Notes: generated from the sequence alone by a model not told the origin. 64,000 bases of DNA from Arthrobacter sp. ISL-48 (GCF_018613805.1 NZ_JAGGPL010000001.1:372001-436000), one strand, 5' to 3'; shown: positions 50,492 to 60,997, numbered from the stretch's first letter. Program-made: numbers and translations.

Positions 50492-51931
50492 TTGAGCGTC
50501 CTCGCCCGGAGTGTAGGCAATGCCTTCAGAAACAAGGTCCGAACGGCCGCAGTGGTCGCGGTGCTGGCCGTCGCCATCGGACTAGCACTGGCCATGCTTG
50601 TGGCCAACCAGGCAGTTGCAGCGAAAGTCCAGGAGCTGAACGCGTCCGTTGGCACCGTGCTGACCGTCAACCCGGCGGGCGGCCAAGGCTTTGAAGGGGG
50701 CGGCGAGCCGCTGACCTCCGCCGAGGCCGCCACCGCGGCCGCCGTACCCAACGTCACCGGCGTGGTGGGCACCAAGGCCCTCCGGCTCAGCAACGCAGCC
50801 GAGACCGCCGCAGGACAGACGGGCGCAGGACAGGGCGGCCCGGGAGGTGGCCAGGGTGGCCCCGGCGGGACCTCGGCCACAAGCGTCACCACCAGCCTTA
50901 CCGCCGCAGTCGACGCCGGCACGCTGGGCAACCGGAACCAGGCCGCCAGCGGTTCCTCGACTACCGCCCAGGCAGCACCGGCAAGGTCCCTGCCCATCAC
51001 TGCCACCGGAATCGGTGCGGAAGTGGACAGCACCGGCAAGGCCCTGGTCCTCACTGCTGGCGCAGGCCTCGGAGACTACACGGCGGCCTCCACCAACGCG
51101 CTGCTGGGGACCACGCTCGCGGAAAAGAACAACCTCACAGTGGGGTCCACGTTCACTATCAAGGACCAGACCTTCACCGTGGCCGGCCTGTTCGACGCCG
51201 GGACCGCCTTCGGCAACAACGCCCTCTACGTGACCCTGCCCGCCGCCCAGACGCTCGCCGCACTCCCCGATGAGCTGTCATCCATGATTGTCACGGTCAA
51301 CAGCATGGAGAATGTGGACGCTGCCAAGACCGCACTGCAGGACGCGCTCGGTACGGACAAGGCAGATGTCACGCAGGGCCAGCGCAACCTGGAAACGGCT
51401 GTCAGCTCCCTGGACAGCGTCAAGAACATCTCCCTCATCGCCTTCGTGGCTGCCCTTGGCACCGCTGGCCTGATCATCCTGCTGATCATGGTCATGCTTG
51501 TCCGTGAACGCCGCCGGGAAATCGGGGTCCTGAAGGCGATCGGCGCCCCTAACCGCACCATCGGCACACAGTTCGTCCTCGAGGCCCTCGTGCTGGTGGC
51601 CATGGGCAGCGCAGTAGGCGCCGCCGTCGCGTCCTTTGCCAGCGGCAGCATCGCGACCGCCCTGATCAGCACCAACAGCACGACGGCAGCCACAACCGCT
51701 GCCGGCCGCGGCGCGGGCGGAGCCGGCTTCCCCGGAGGCGGTTCAGGCTTCCCTGGCGGGAACCCCCTCGGCGGGGCCTCACAGCTCCTTACTTCTGTCA
51801 CCGCCAGCGCCTCCCCCAGCGTCATTGCTGCCGGCATTGCGGCGGTGTTCGGCGTGGCCATCATCGGAGCCCTGGTCCCTGCCCTGCTCACGGCCCGCAT
51901 CCGTCCCATCGAAGTCCTGCGAGGAGAATAG
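50492..51931 (+). CDS. MacB/FtsX-type ABC transporter permease
   Basis: Permease (479 aa) with the MacB topology: helix 1 near residues 17-40, a large extracytoplasmic MacB_PCD region, then three C-terminal helices (about 310-330, 360-385, 440-465) around FVAALGTAGLIILLIMVMLV and RRREIGVLKAIGAPN. Two Gly/Pro-rich inserts are unusual: GQGGPGGGQGGPGG (about 112-125) and FPGGGSGFPGGNPLGG (about 412-427). TTG start at 50492 with AGGAG upstream. Coupled to its ATPase 2 bp downstream. The substrate is unknown. Confidence 0.9.
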   Translation: MSVLARSVGNAFRNKVRTAAVVAVLAVAIGLALAMLVANQAVAAKVQELNASVGTVLTVNPAGGQGFEGGGEPLTSAEAATAAAVPNVTGVVGTKALRLSNAAETAAGQTGAGQGGPGGGQGGPGGTSATSVTTSLTAAVDAGTLGNRNQAASGSSTTAQAAPARSLPITATGIGAEVDSTGKALVLTAGAGLGDYTAASTNALLGTTLAEKNNLTVGSTFTIKDQTFTVAGLFDAGTAFGNNALYVTLPAAQTLAALPDELSSMIVTVNSMENVDAAKTALQDALGTDKADVTQGQRNLETAVSSLDSVKNISLIAFVAALGTAGLIILLIMVMLVRERRREIGVLKAIGAPNRTIGTQFVLEALVLVAMGSAVGAAVASFASGSIATALISTNSTTAATTAAGRGAGGAGFPGGGSGFPGGNPLGGASQLLTSVTASASPSVIAAGIAAVFGVAIIGALVPALLTARIRPIEVLRGE

Positions 51932-51933
51932 CC

Positions 51934-52644
51934 ATGATTGAAGTCAAGAACCTGGTCCGCACCTTCAACTCCGGTGACCGCACCATCAAGCCTGTGAACG
52001 ACGTCAGTTTTGAACTGGAGCAGGGCACCCTGGCGTCCATCGTGGGAAAGAGCGGCAGCGGCAAGAGCACGCTGTTGTCCCTCCTGGGTGCGCTGGACAA
52101 GCCCACCAGCGGAGACGTCGTCGTCAACGGCGTGAGCGTGGCCAGCCTGCCCGACGGCAAGCTGACCGAATACCGGCGGCGGGACATCGGGTTTGTTTTC
52201 CAGCAGTTCAACCTGATCCCCAACCTCACAGCCGTGGACAACGTGATGCTGCCCATGGAGTTCGCGGGAGTGCGCAAGGCCCAGCGGGTCACGCGTGCCA
52301 AGGAGCTTCTGGAGCAGGTGCAGCTGGACCCGGACAAGCATGTGCGGCGGATCAACAGGCTCTCTGGCGGTGAGCAGCAGCGCGTGGCGATCGCCCGGGC
52401 ACTGGCCAACGAACCCCAGCTGATCCTCGCCGACGAGCCCACCGGCAACCTGGACGAACAGACAGGCGACCACATCATCGAGCTCCTCAGCTCGCTCAGC
52501 CGGGACCACAACACCACCATCCTGGTGGTCACCCACGACAGGGCGCTGGCGAACAAGACGGAACGCCGCTTCAGGCTCCAGCAGGGCAAGCTGACCGAGG
52601 ATCCGGTGCGCGCCAAAGCCGGTGTGGTTGCAGCCTCGGCCTAG
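51934..52644 (+). CDS. MacB/LolD-type ABC transporter ATP-binding protein
   Basis: ATPase (236 aa) of the MacB/LolD group: Walker A VGKSGSGKSTLLSLLGAL, Q-loop FVFQQFNLIPNLTAVDNV, signature LSGGEQQRVAIARAL, Walker B LILADEPTGNLD and switch His in VVTHD. Paired with the upstream permease. This group drives mechanotransmission-type export and does not usually move small molecules through a channel. Confidence 0.93.
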   Translation: MIEVKNLVRTFNSGDRTIKPVNDVSFELEQGTLASIVGKSGSGKSTLLSLLGALDKPTSGDVVVNGVSVASLPDGKLTEYRRRDIGFVFQQFNLIPNLTAVDNVMLPMEFAGVRKAQRVTRAKELLEQVQLDPDKHVRRINRLSGGEQQRVAIARALANEPQLILADEPTGNLDEQTGDHIIELLSSLSRDHNTTILVVTHDRALANKTERRFRLQQGKLTEDPVRAKAGVVAASA

Positions 52645-52651
52645 GCCACCA

Positions 52652-52684
52652 GCTGAGGGAGGGCTCCCCAAACCCTCTCTCAGC
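52652..52684 (+). terminator. hairpin terminator after the MacB-type ATPase
   Basis: GCTGAGGGAGGG (52652-52663) pairs with CCCTCTCTCAGC (52673-52684) over 11 of 12 positions, followed by TTT. The right arm is also the first copy of the 32-bp-spaced repeat described at 52668. Confidence 0.6.
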
Positions 52685-52748
52685 TTTCGCACTCTTCTTC
52701 CAAACGCTCTCTCACCTCCTGCAGGTAATATCCAAGCGCTCTCTCACC
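52668..52748 (+). repeat. three 17-bp direct repeats on an exact 32-bp period
   Basis: CCAAACCCTCTCTCAGC (52668-52684), CCAAACGCTCTCTCACC (52700-52716) and CCAAGCGCTCTCTCACC (52732-52748). Copies start exactly 32 bp apart, with 15-bp spacers that are not alike. They fill the gap between the ABC ATPase and the oxidoreductase, ending about 20 bp before the oxidoreductase start. Confidence 0.8.
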
Positions 52749-52768
52749 TCAATGAGAAGATGGGCACC

Positions 52769-53839
52769 ATGAGTGCGCCCATTGCCAAGCCATGGCTGTC
52801 CAGCCAGTCCGATCAGGACCCCCGTTCCGCTACCGGAGCTCCCTTGCGCTGGGGCGTCATCGCCACCGGCGGGATTGCCCGGTCTGTAGCGCAGGACCTG
52901 TCCCTGCTGGCCGATGCGGAGCTTTACGCGGTAAGTTCCCGCGGTCAAGCCACCGCTGATAATTTCGCCGCAACCTACGGTTTCGCCAAGGCTTACGGGG
53001 ACGACGACGGCGTGCACGGCTACCAGCGGCTCCTCGCCGATGACGCCGTGGACGTGGTGTACGTCGCCACTCCGCACGCCCAGCACCACCAGATCGTGCT
53101 CGCTGCGCTCAATGCAGGCAAACACGTCCTGTGTGAAAAGGCCTTCACCATCAACGCCAGAGAGGCCGCTGAGCTGATTAACCTCGCCCGGGAGCGGAAC
53201 CTCTTCCTGATGGAGGCCGTGTGGAGCCGCTTCCTGCCGAGCATGCAGCGGGCTTTCGAGATTGCTGCCTCCGGAGAACTCGGCGAAGTCCACTGGGTGG
53301 CCGCTGATCTCGGATTCCCCGCACCATACTCGCCGACCGCCAGGCTCTGGGCGCGGCAGGACGGCGGCGGCGCACTGTTGGATCTCTCCGTCTACCCGCT
53401 GCTGTGGGCCCTCGGAACATTGGGATTCCCGCAGATCGTCAGCGCTACCGGCTTTGTCAACGACGACGGTGTGGACGCACAGAATGCCATGACACTCGGG
53501 TACCGCCACGGCGCACAGGTGCAGCTCACGTCCTCCTTGTTGGCGCACGGTCCGCGCACGGCAACGGTAGCGGGAAGCCTGGGCTACCTGCAGAGCGTCG
53601 GGTCAATCAACAACCCCCGCGAGCTGGCGATAGGCATCGGCCGAGAGGAGCTCCGCAAGGAGGTGTTCGACGTCGTCGGCCTGGGCTATACCTATGAGCT
53701 CCGCGAGGTGACGCGCTGCATCCAGCAGGGTCTGACGGAGAGCCCGGTGATGCCGTTGGAGGATTCACTGAACACCATGCGCCTCTTCGACGGGGTACGA
53801 GCCCAACTGGGTGTCAGCTACCCCAACGACGCGCACTGA
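52769..53839 (+). CDS. Gfo/Idh/MocA family oxidoreductase
   Basis: NAD(P)-dependent oxidoreductase (356 aa), probably acting on a sugar or polyol. The Rossmann motif RWGVIATGGIARSVAQDL is near residues 27-44, YVATPHAQHHQIVLAALNAG and KHVLCEKAFTINAREA carry the catalytic Lys, and DGGGALLDLSVYPL carries the family region with Asp. It resembles dihydrodiol dehydrogenase-like members. ATG at 52769 (MSAPIAKPW); ATG 52760 is an alternative. Three 32-bp-spaced repeats lie upstream. Confidence 0.88.
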   Translation: MSAPIAKPWLSSQSDQDPRSATGAPLRWGVIATGGIARSVAQDLSLLADAELYAVSSRGQATADNFAATYGFAKAYGDDDGVHGYQRLLADDAVDVVYVATPHAQHHQIVLAALNAGKHVLCEKAFTINAREAAELINLARERNLFLMEAVWSRFLPSMQRAFEIAASGELGEVHWVAADLGFPAPYSPTARLWARQDGGGALLDLSVYPLLWALGTLGFPQIVSATGFVNDDGVDAQNAMTLGYRHGAQVQLTSSLLAHGPRTATVAGSLGYLQSVGSINNPRELAIGIGREELRKEVFDVVGLGYTYELREVTRCIQQGLTESPVMPLEDSLNTMRLFDGVRAQLGVSYPNDAH

Positions 53840-54031
53840 CAACAGAGCTATATCAGTCACTTTTATCCAAAACGGCATCTGTAAAGGCTGACCAGTAATT
53901 ACAGGGTTTGTTCCGCCCAGTGACAGTGTAAGTAAATTTGATGGCTTTATCTTCATTTCAGTAGACGTGCTGCGCAACCCAGTCCTACGCTGTAGAAGCT
54001 GAGATCTCAACTGTTGCTGGGGGTGGTACGC
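53840..54031 (+). promoter_or_regulatory. AT-rich intergenic region before the secreted protein
   Basis: 192 bp, clearly less GC-rich than the surroundings; it contains CTGACCAGTAATTA (about 53889), which differs at one base from the left arm of repeat copy C. No confident -10/-35 pair. GGGGGTGG precedes the ATG at 54032. Confidence 0.4.
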
Positions 54032-54908
54032 ATGGCTAAGGCTCGTCTGCCAAGGCGTCTGCTCCGGCCGGTTTTGCTGGCTGCTGCCGTTACCCTCACG
54101 TGGTTGACGCTTTCCACCTCTGCCGCCATAGCTGACTCTTCGACAGACTCTTTGCTCCGCGGAGACGTTGACTGGGACAGGGGACCCCGCGCCCGTTGCC
54201 GCAATCCCGGTCCCCAATCCAGGGTCTCCCTCCTCTGGACTTCTTCAGCCCGTCGTAGGAAGCCTCGCAGGTCCGGCCGATCAGTTGGTTGCCAGGCTTC
54301 CGATAGCCAACCGCGTGGCACCGTCGGACACAGTCTCCACAGTCTCCGACCTCGTGGCCGCGCTGGTCGACGATGCCGCCGCGGGCTTGGTGGACGCCAT
54401 GACCCCTCCGCTCGTCGAAGCGATGCCGAAGCTTGAACCCGTTCTGCAACCAGTGGCGGAGCTCGTGAACGGCAATGTGCCGCCAGTGTCGTTGCCTGAG
54501 CTCGAATCCGCTAGTTTCAACCCCGCAAGTGCGCTTGCAGGAGATCCAGCCGGATCCCCCGCTAGCCAGGGCGGGGAAGCCTCTGTCAGCCCTGCCGCTG
54601 GTGCAATGGCGCCCCAGCAGGACCGGTCTGGTATCGCCTTTGGCGATTCTCTGGCAAACACCGGTTTGGCGTCATCGTGGGCGGGGATGCTCCTGCATGA
54701 CGATCCTTCGCCCGTCCCTGCCCCCGCGCCTCCAGGTCCGTCTTCAGGATCCGGGAGTGGCGCCTCGCCAGCAGGCTCCCCCGGTTCAGCCGCCTGGCTG
54801 GACACGTTTGATTTTTACCTTCCGCTTGCTGGCGTTGTCCCGCTCGGCGGTTCCTCTGAGCATGCCCCTTCGCCGGTCTCGTTCGACCCCGGCTCTTCCC
54901 CTGACTAG
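54032..54908 (+). pseudogene. secreted Pro/Ala/Ser-rich protein, apparently frameshifted
   Basis: The ATG at 54032 (GGGGGTGG upstream) opens a frame with a signal peptide (RRLLRPVLLAAAVTLTWLTL, STSAAIAD) that then runs into Arg-rich out-of-frame sequence. The natural continuation is in the next frame, open from 54132 to 54908, with secreted-type sequence (AALVDDAAAGLVDAMTPPLV, ending DPGSSPD). One extra base, possibly in the GGGG at about 54180-54183, explains it: removing one G gives DWDRDPAPVAAIPVP. Family unknown. A TTG start at 54168 would otherwise give a 246-residue protein lacking a signal. It could be a sequencing error. Confidence 0.6.
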
Positions 54909-54997
54909 TTGAGCCCTTTTCTGCCCCTTCGTTGGCAGACAACGGCCATCCGGGCTGCTCTCGTGCGCCCAACATCAACTTCTCAGGAGACAACATC

Positions 54998-56056
54998 ATG
55001 CATTCCAATCTTCGCAGGGGGCTGCTTAGCACCCTCTTCGCCGGAGGGCTACTTGCTCTCGGCGCCACTGCAGCAAGCGCTGCGGATACAACAAGCGGAA
55101 CGGATCTCTCCGCCTCCGCCATGGTCTCAGCGGCGACATCCGCTAATCCCACGTCGTTGAGCCTGCTGGGTGGCTCAACGCCGTCAGGAAGGGCGGATGT
55201 TGCCGCTGCAGTAGACGTCGCCCTGGGCACTGCCGGCACCGGAACCGGAGCCGGCAACACAGTTCTCGCCGCGGCAGCCGACGTCGCAGTCGGGCTCGGC
55301 AACGTGACCGGCACCAACGGGACTGAGGGCACAGCTGCCGGCCTTGCTGTCGCAGCCGACGTCGCAGTCGGGCTCGGCAACGTGACCGGCACCACCGGCA
55401 ACCCCGCCGCCGACCTCGCAGCCGCTGTCGACGTCGCAGTCGGGCTCGGCAACGTGACCGGCACCAACGGGACTGAGGGCACAGCTGCCGGCCTTGTTGT
55501 CGCAGCCGACGCCGCAGTCGGGCTCGGCAACCTGACAGGCACTGGCACCAACGGCAACCCCGCCGCCGACCTCACAGCCGCAGTCGACATCGGGCTGGGA
55601 CTCGACACCTCCGCTCTGCTGGAAGACGTGACCACCGGTATCGGTGGATCCGTCGTCATCGGCGGTGGCGCTGACGGAACCGGCACCCCTGGCACAGACA
55701 ACCCGGGCACCGAGACTCCGGGAACCGGAACGGGCAACAACGGGACAGTTGGCGGCACCGACCCGACCGGCACCACCGGAACGGGAACCAACGGAACCGG
55801 AACGACCGGAACCAATGCGGTGATGGGCACCGGCAATGGTGCTGCTGGCATCACGGTTGTTCCTGCTGGATCAACGACGGCGCTTACAGTATCGGCCGCG
55901 GGAACCACACTGGCCAACAGAGGCTCCACTCCTGCCCAGGGCAACAACAACGCGCTGGCTAAGACCGGTGTGGACATGAGTCTGGTCACCGCAGCCCTGC
56001 TCGCCATGGTTGCCGGACTGCTGCTGCTTCTCATCCGGCGGCGCAGGACGTCCTGA
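54998..56056 (+). CDS. LAXTG-anchored cell-surface protein with tandem repeats
   Basis: Surface protein (352 aa), family not recognised. Signal peptide 1-29 (LLSTLFAGGLLALGATAASAA), then Ala/Gly/Thr/Asn-rich repeats (VAVGLGNVTGTNGTEG and variants, about residues 70-205), a Gly/Thr/Asn linker, and a C-terminal sorting signal LAKTG at 320, followed by a hydrophobic helix and RRRR. LAXTG is the class E sortase motif of actinobacteria; no sortase gene is in the window. ATG with GGAG upstream. It follows the frameshifted secreted gene. Confidence 0.82.
   Translation: MHSNLRRGLLSTLFAGGLLALGATAASAADTTSGTDLSASAMVSAATSANPTSLSLLGGSTPSGRADVAAAVDVALGTAGTGTGAGNTVLAAAADVAVGLGNVTGTNGTEGTAAGLAVAADVAVGLGNVTGTTGNPAADLAAAVDVAVGLGNVTGTNGTEGTAAGLVVAADAAVGLGNLTGTGTNGNPAADLTAAVDIGLGLDTSALLEDVTTGIGGSVVIGGGADGTGTPGTDNPGTETPGTGTGNNGTVGGTDPTGTTGTGTNGTGTTGTNAVMGTGNGAAGITVVPAGSTTALTVSAAGTTLANRGSTPAQGNNNALAKTGVDMSLVTAALLAMVAGLLLLLIRRRRTS
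55214..55600 (+). repeat. in-frame tandem repeats in the LAXTG protein
   Basis: Units that each start GAC-GTC-GC or a close variant begin at 55214, 55280, 55358, 55430, 55508 and 55586, giving lengths of 66, 78, 72, 78 and 78 bp, all multiples of three. Two unit types occur: one with NGTEGTAAG and one with GNPAADL. Copies are near identical over stretches of more than 30 bp, which suggests recent recombination. Confidence 0.85.
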
Positions 56057-56403
56057 AATGGCCTGACGCTGGACCTGCAAGACATCAGCTAGCGCTCTGA
56101 GCCCCTGCCGTTCGCGGCAACCGGCCACACTCTCAGGGAAGGGAGGTGGGCTCCCCGAACATCCACGTACAACCAGCACCTGTCCATGTGTCGGTGGTCC
56201 GGCCCGAAGGTCTCATCTGACTTCGGCGCCGGGCCGCCGGTGCGGCTGCTCGGGCAGTTCCGGCCGTTGCGGCCGTTGCGGCGACCCGTCCCCCACCGCC
56301 GTATCAGAACCGGTTCAGGCCCGCGCCCACAACGTGCCCAACACACCCTCTCGCCCGTATAATTTGGGTAGAAAGTGCCGCAGCGCACCGGGAGGAACAG
56401 GTC
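56057..56403 (+). promoter_or_regulatory. 347-bp intergenic region upstream of the Ser/Thr kinase
   Basis: No gene is supported here. A perfect -10 box TATAAT (56358-56363) lies 41 bp before the kinase ATG, without an obvious TTGACA partner; GGGAGGAAC precedes the start. A direct repeat CCGTTGCGG (about 56260-56280) is the only other structure seen. Confidence 0.5.
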
Positions 56404-57657
56404 ATGGTAGCGGATTCGCCCAGCTCCATCAGGAATGAAGTGGTTGGCGGACGCTACCGGCTTGGCGAGGTGATCGGCCGTGGCGGAATGTCGTCGGTCT
56501 ACTGCGCCCGTGACGAAAATCTGGGCCGCGACGTGGCCTTGAAGCTCTTCGCGCCCCAAGCTCCGGATGCGGACGAGCTTAAGCGCCAGGAAGCCGAAAT
56601 CCAGCTGCTCGCAACGCTCAACCACCCCGGCCTGGTCACGCTGTTCGACGCCGGAATCGACACACGCATCCCGGATGAACCCCGTCCGTTCCTGACCATG
56701 GAACTCGTCGACGGACAGGATCTGCGGACCCGGATCGGGCTCGGCCCAGTTCCGTTGGATGAGCTTGCCGTCATCGGGGCCGGCATCGCTGATGCGCTTG
56801 CCTACGTGCACGGCCTGGGCATCATCCACCGCGATATCAAGCCTGCGAATATCCTGCTGGTGCGGATCCGTCCCGGTGAGCCACTGCGACCCAAGCTGAC
56901 AGACTTCGGGATCGCCAGGATCGCAGACTCAACGCGCCTCACCGCCACCGGGACCCTCGTGGGAACGGCAGCGTACCTTAGCCCTGAACAGGCCATGGGT
57001 TCACCACTTACGCCGGCCTCCGACATCTACTCGCTGGGACTTGTCCTGCTCGAATGCATCAAGCGCGCGGTGGAATATCCGGGAAACGCCGTGGAGTCGG
57101 CTGTCGCCCGCCTGCACCGTGCCCCGGAAATCCCAGATGACGTCCCTGCTGAATGGGCAGACCTGATCCGGTCCATGACTGATGTCGAACCGCTGCTGCG
57201 TCCGGAAGCAGGCGACATTGAAATCGCCCTGCGCCAGGCCCTGGTCTCGCCGGCGTCCACGCCGGGCGAGCTGTCGCCGGAACCAACTCTGGTGCTTCCC
57301 GCCATGCCTTTCCGGCCCCCGTCCATCTCTTCCGCCGAACCTGCCCGGGAGGCCGCCGTCGCCTCCGGCGGGGATACCCTGACCATGACCGACCAAAGGA
57401 CGTCTTCCCGGCTCCCGGCAAAAAGCCATTCCAGGCCACGGCTCCCACGCAAGCGGAGAGGCAAGGGCAAAAGCAAAGGCGTCGCCGTCTGGATCTGGCT
57501 CGCCGCGATGCTGGTGACGCTTGCCATACTGGCCGGGGCAGCGGCACTGACAGCAAGCCTGTCCAGATCCTCAACACCCGACGTCGTCCCTTACCCGACC
57601 GTCACCGGCACCTTGGGTGATCACCTCAAGGAACTTCAGAAGAGCGTGCAACCGTGA
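56404..57657 (+). CDS. membrane-anchored Ser/Thr protein kinase
   Basis: PknB-like Hanks-type kinase (417 aa). Glycine loop LGEVIGRGGMSSVY (20-33), Lys47 (VALKLF), catalytic HRDIKPAN (Asp144), DFG (Asp167) and TATGTLVGTAAYLSPEQAMG activation/APE region. A Pro/Ser linker and a basic stretch lead to one transmembrane helix (360-385) and only about 30 extracellular residues; no PASTA repeats, so the sensing part is minimal. Its stop overlaps the next gene by 4 bp (GTGA). Targets cannot be inferred. Confidence 0.93.
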   Translation: MVADSPSSIRNEVVGGRYRLGEVIGRGGMSSVYCARDENLGRDVALKLFAPQAPDADELKRQEAEIQLLATLNHPGLVTLFDAGIDTRIPDEPRPFLTMELVDGQDLRTRIGLGPVPLDELAVIGAGIADALAYVHGLGIIHRDIKPANILLVRIRPGEPLRPKLTDFGIARIADSTRLTATGTLVGTAAYLSPEQAMGSPLTPASDIYSLGLVLLECIKRAVEYPGNAVESAVARLHRAPEIPDDVPAEWADLIRSMTDVEPLLRPEAGDIEIALRQALVSPASTPGELSPEPTLVLPAMPFRPPSISSAEPAREAAVASGGDTLTMTDQRTSSRLPAKSHSRPRLPRKRRGKGKSKGVAVWIWLAAMLVTLAILAGAAALTASLSRSSTPDVVPYPTVTGTLGDHLKELQKSVQP

Positions 57658-58154
57658 CCCGGCCGAAGGACAACCACCCGCGATGGGGGCGGCTGGTCGT
57701 GGCTATTGTGGCTGCAGTGCTGATGCTCACATCAGCTCTGGTAGCTTGCGCTCCCGCAGATTCCGGCCTGCATCGCGACGCTGCCCGCCACCTTCAGGCA
57801 CGCGTTCTTGGCGTGAGCCAGGCGGCGGCAGGCAACGATCCGGCTGCAGCCTTGGCGGCTCTGGACAGCCTGGAAGCTGACCTGGCTGCGGCATCGTCCA
57901 GCGGCCAGGTGTCCGAGGACCGCCGGCGAACAATCATGACCGCAGTCGCCGCCGTTCGGGCCGATCTGACAGCATCGAAGGCCGAGGCCGACGCCGCAGC
58001 CGCCAAAGCGGCAGAGGAAGCAGTTGCCGCCGAAAAGGCCGCCGCGGACGCGGCAGCAAAAGCCGCCGCGGATGCCGCAGTGCCCCCGATGCCCGCCGCG
58101 CCAGCGCCAGCGGACAACGGCAAAGGCGGCAAAGGAAAAGGCAAAGACGGCTGA
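57654..58154 (+). CDS. Ala-rich lipoprotein coupled to the kinase
   Basis: Small predicted lipoprotein (166 aa), family unknown. Signal sequence with lipobox-like LVAC near residue 32; then a helical domain (DAARHLQARVLGVSQAAAGN, DPAAALAALDSLEADLAAAS), an Ala/Glu/Lys-rich helical stretch (from about 105) and a Gly/Lys tail (GKGGKGKGKDG). GTG start overlaps the kinase stop by 4 bp, so the two are translated together. It may serve as an extracellular partner of the kinase; this is inference. Confidence 0.8.
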   Translation: MTRPKDNHPRWGRLVVAIVAAVLMLTSALVACAPADSGLHRDAARHLQARVLGVSQAAAGNDPAAALAALDSLEADLAAASSSGQVSEDRRRTIMTAVAAVRADLTASKAEADAAAAKAAEEAVAAEKAAADAAAKAAADAAVPPMPAAPAPADNGKGGKGKGKDG

Positions 58155-58192
58155 CACAAGGTATTAGCCGCCTACTTACAAAGCGGCATAAA

Positions 58193-58222
58193 GGCGGCGC
58201 CCCGGTTGCCCGGGACGCCGCC
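58193..58222. terminator. hairpin between the lipoprotein gene and icd (convergent)
   Basis: GGCGGCG (58193-58199) and CGCCGCC (58216-58222) enclose an inner CCCGG-TTG-CCCGGG dyad. It lies between convergent genes, 39 bp after the lipoprotein stop and 40 bp after the icd stop. Confidence 0.7.
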
Positions 58223-58261
58223 TCCAGGATGGCCGGCCGGTAAGCGGCCAGCCGTGAACCC

Positions 58262-60481
<2,220 letters not shown>

Positions 60482-60997
60482 GCGCGGGCGTCTCCCTGGA
60501 GGTCGGCTTATTTTGGAAATCCGGTCTTATTTCACCACGTCTAACTTACCTGAGGACGAGGCTCCGGACCCTACCCAAAATGCCTGGACTCCCTTGCGTT
60601 ACCGCCCGATTACAGCAGAGCGCGCCCGACGGCGGTGCCCACCTCAGGGCGGCCAGCCGCCGTCGGGCTTTGCCTCCGGAGAAATGGCCGGCGACGTTAC
60701 TTGCTCAGTCAGCGGCGCTTGTGGGGAATATCACTGGGCCATACCTGGACGTATTTGGGGTCCTGGCGGCGCAGTTGTGACGTATCGGTGAACGCGTGGA
60801 CAGGATCCACGTCACTCTCCTCGGAGCGGCTGCAGCAAAGGGCCCACTGTTCCGCCCCAGAATGCCTCGGCTGGACCCGCCCGCGGGCCCCTACATGAGT
60901 GGTCACTCCTATTTACAAAGCTGTCATATCCGGATAAATTCTAGGGGTCACCATGCGGGCCCAGGAGCCCTCCCCAACCCGTTTAGACAGGACAACG
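60482..60997. other. 516-bp intergenic region between icd and the protease
   Basis: Divergent gap. It must hold the icd and protease promoters. I see no convincing CDS: short frames lack a ribosome site or family match. It contains an isolated terminator-like hairpin (60624-60668) and a dyad CGTGG-ACAGGAT-CCACG (about 60796-60812). A GGACAACG context precedes the protease ATG. Confidence 0.5.
60624..60668 (+). terminator. orphan terminator-like hairpin
   Basis: GCCCGACGGCGG (60624-60635) and CCGCCGTCGGGC (60657-60668) form a perfect 12-bp stem followed by TTTG. No plus-strand gene precedes it: icd is on the opposite strand. It may end a short RNA from the icd promoter region or an antisense transcript. 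Confidence 0.5.

Noticed and set aside
52668..52748. CRISPR mini-array from the 32-bp-spaced repeats
   Set aside because: Repeats are only 17 bp, spacers 15 bp, three copies, and there are no cas genes; a regulatory or structural explanation is more likely.
55214..55600. CRISPR-like spacing of repeats
   Set aside because: Units of 66-78 bp are in-frame coding repeats with no conserved short repeat plus unique spacer pattern and no cas genes nearby.
54586..56085. 499-codon minus-strand frame rich in Pro/Val/Thr opposite the LAXTG gene
   Set aside because: The repeats of the sense gene create a long open antisense frame. The sense frame has a signal peptide, a ribosome site and a sorting signal; the antisense one has none.
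60580..60780. 66-codon plus-strand frame upstream of the protease
   Set aside because: It contains the terminator-like hairpin, has no ribosome site and no recognisable sequence.
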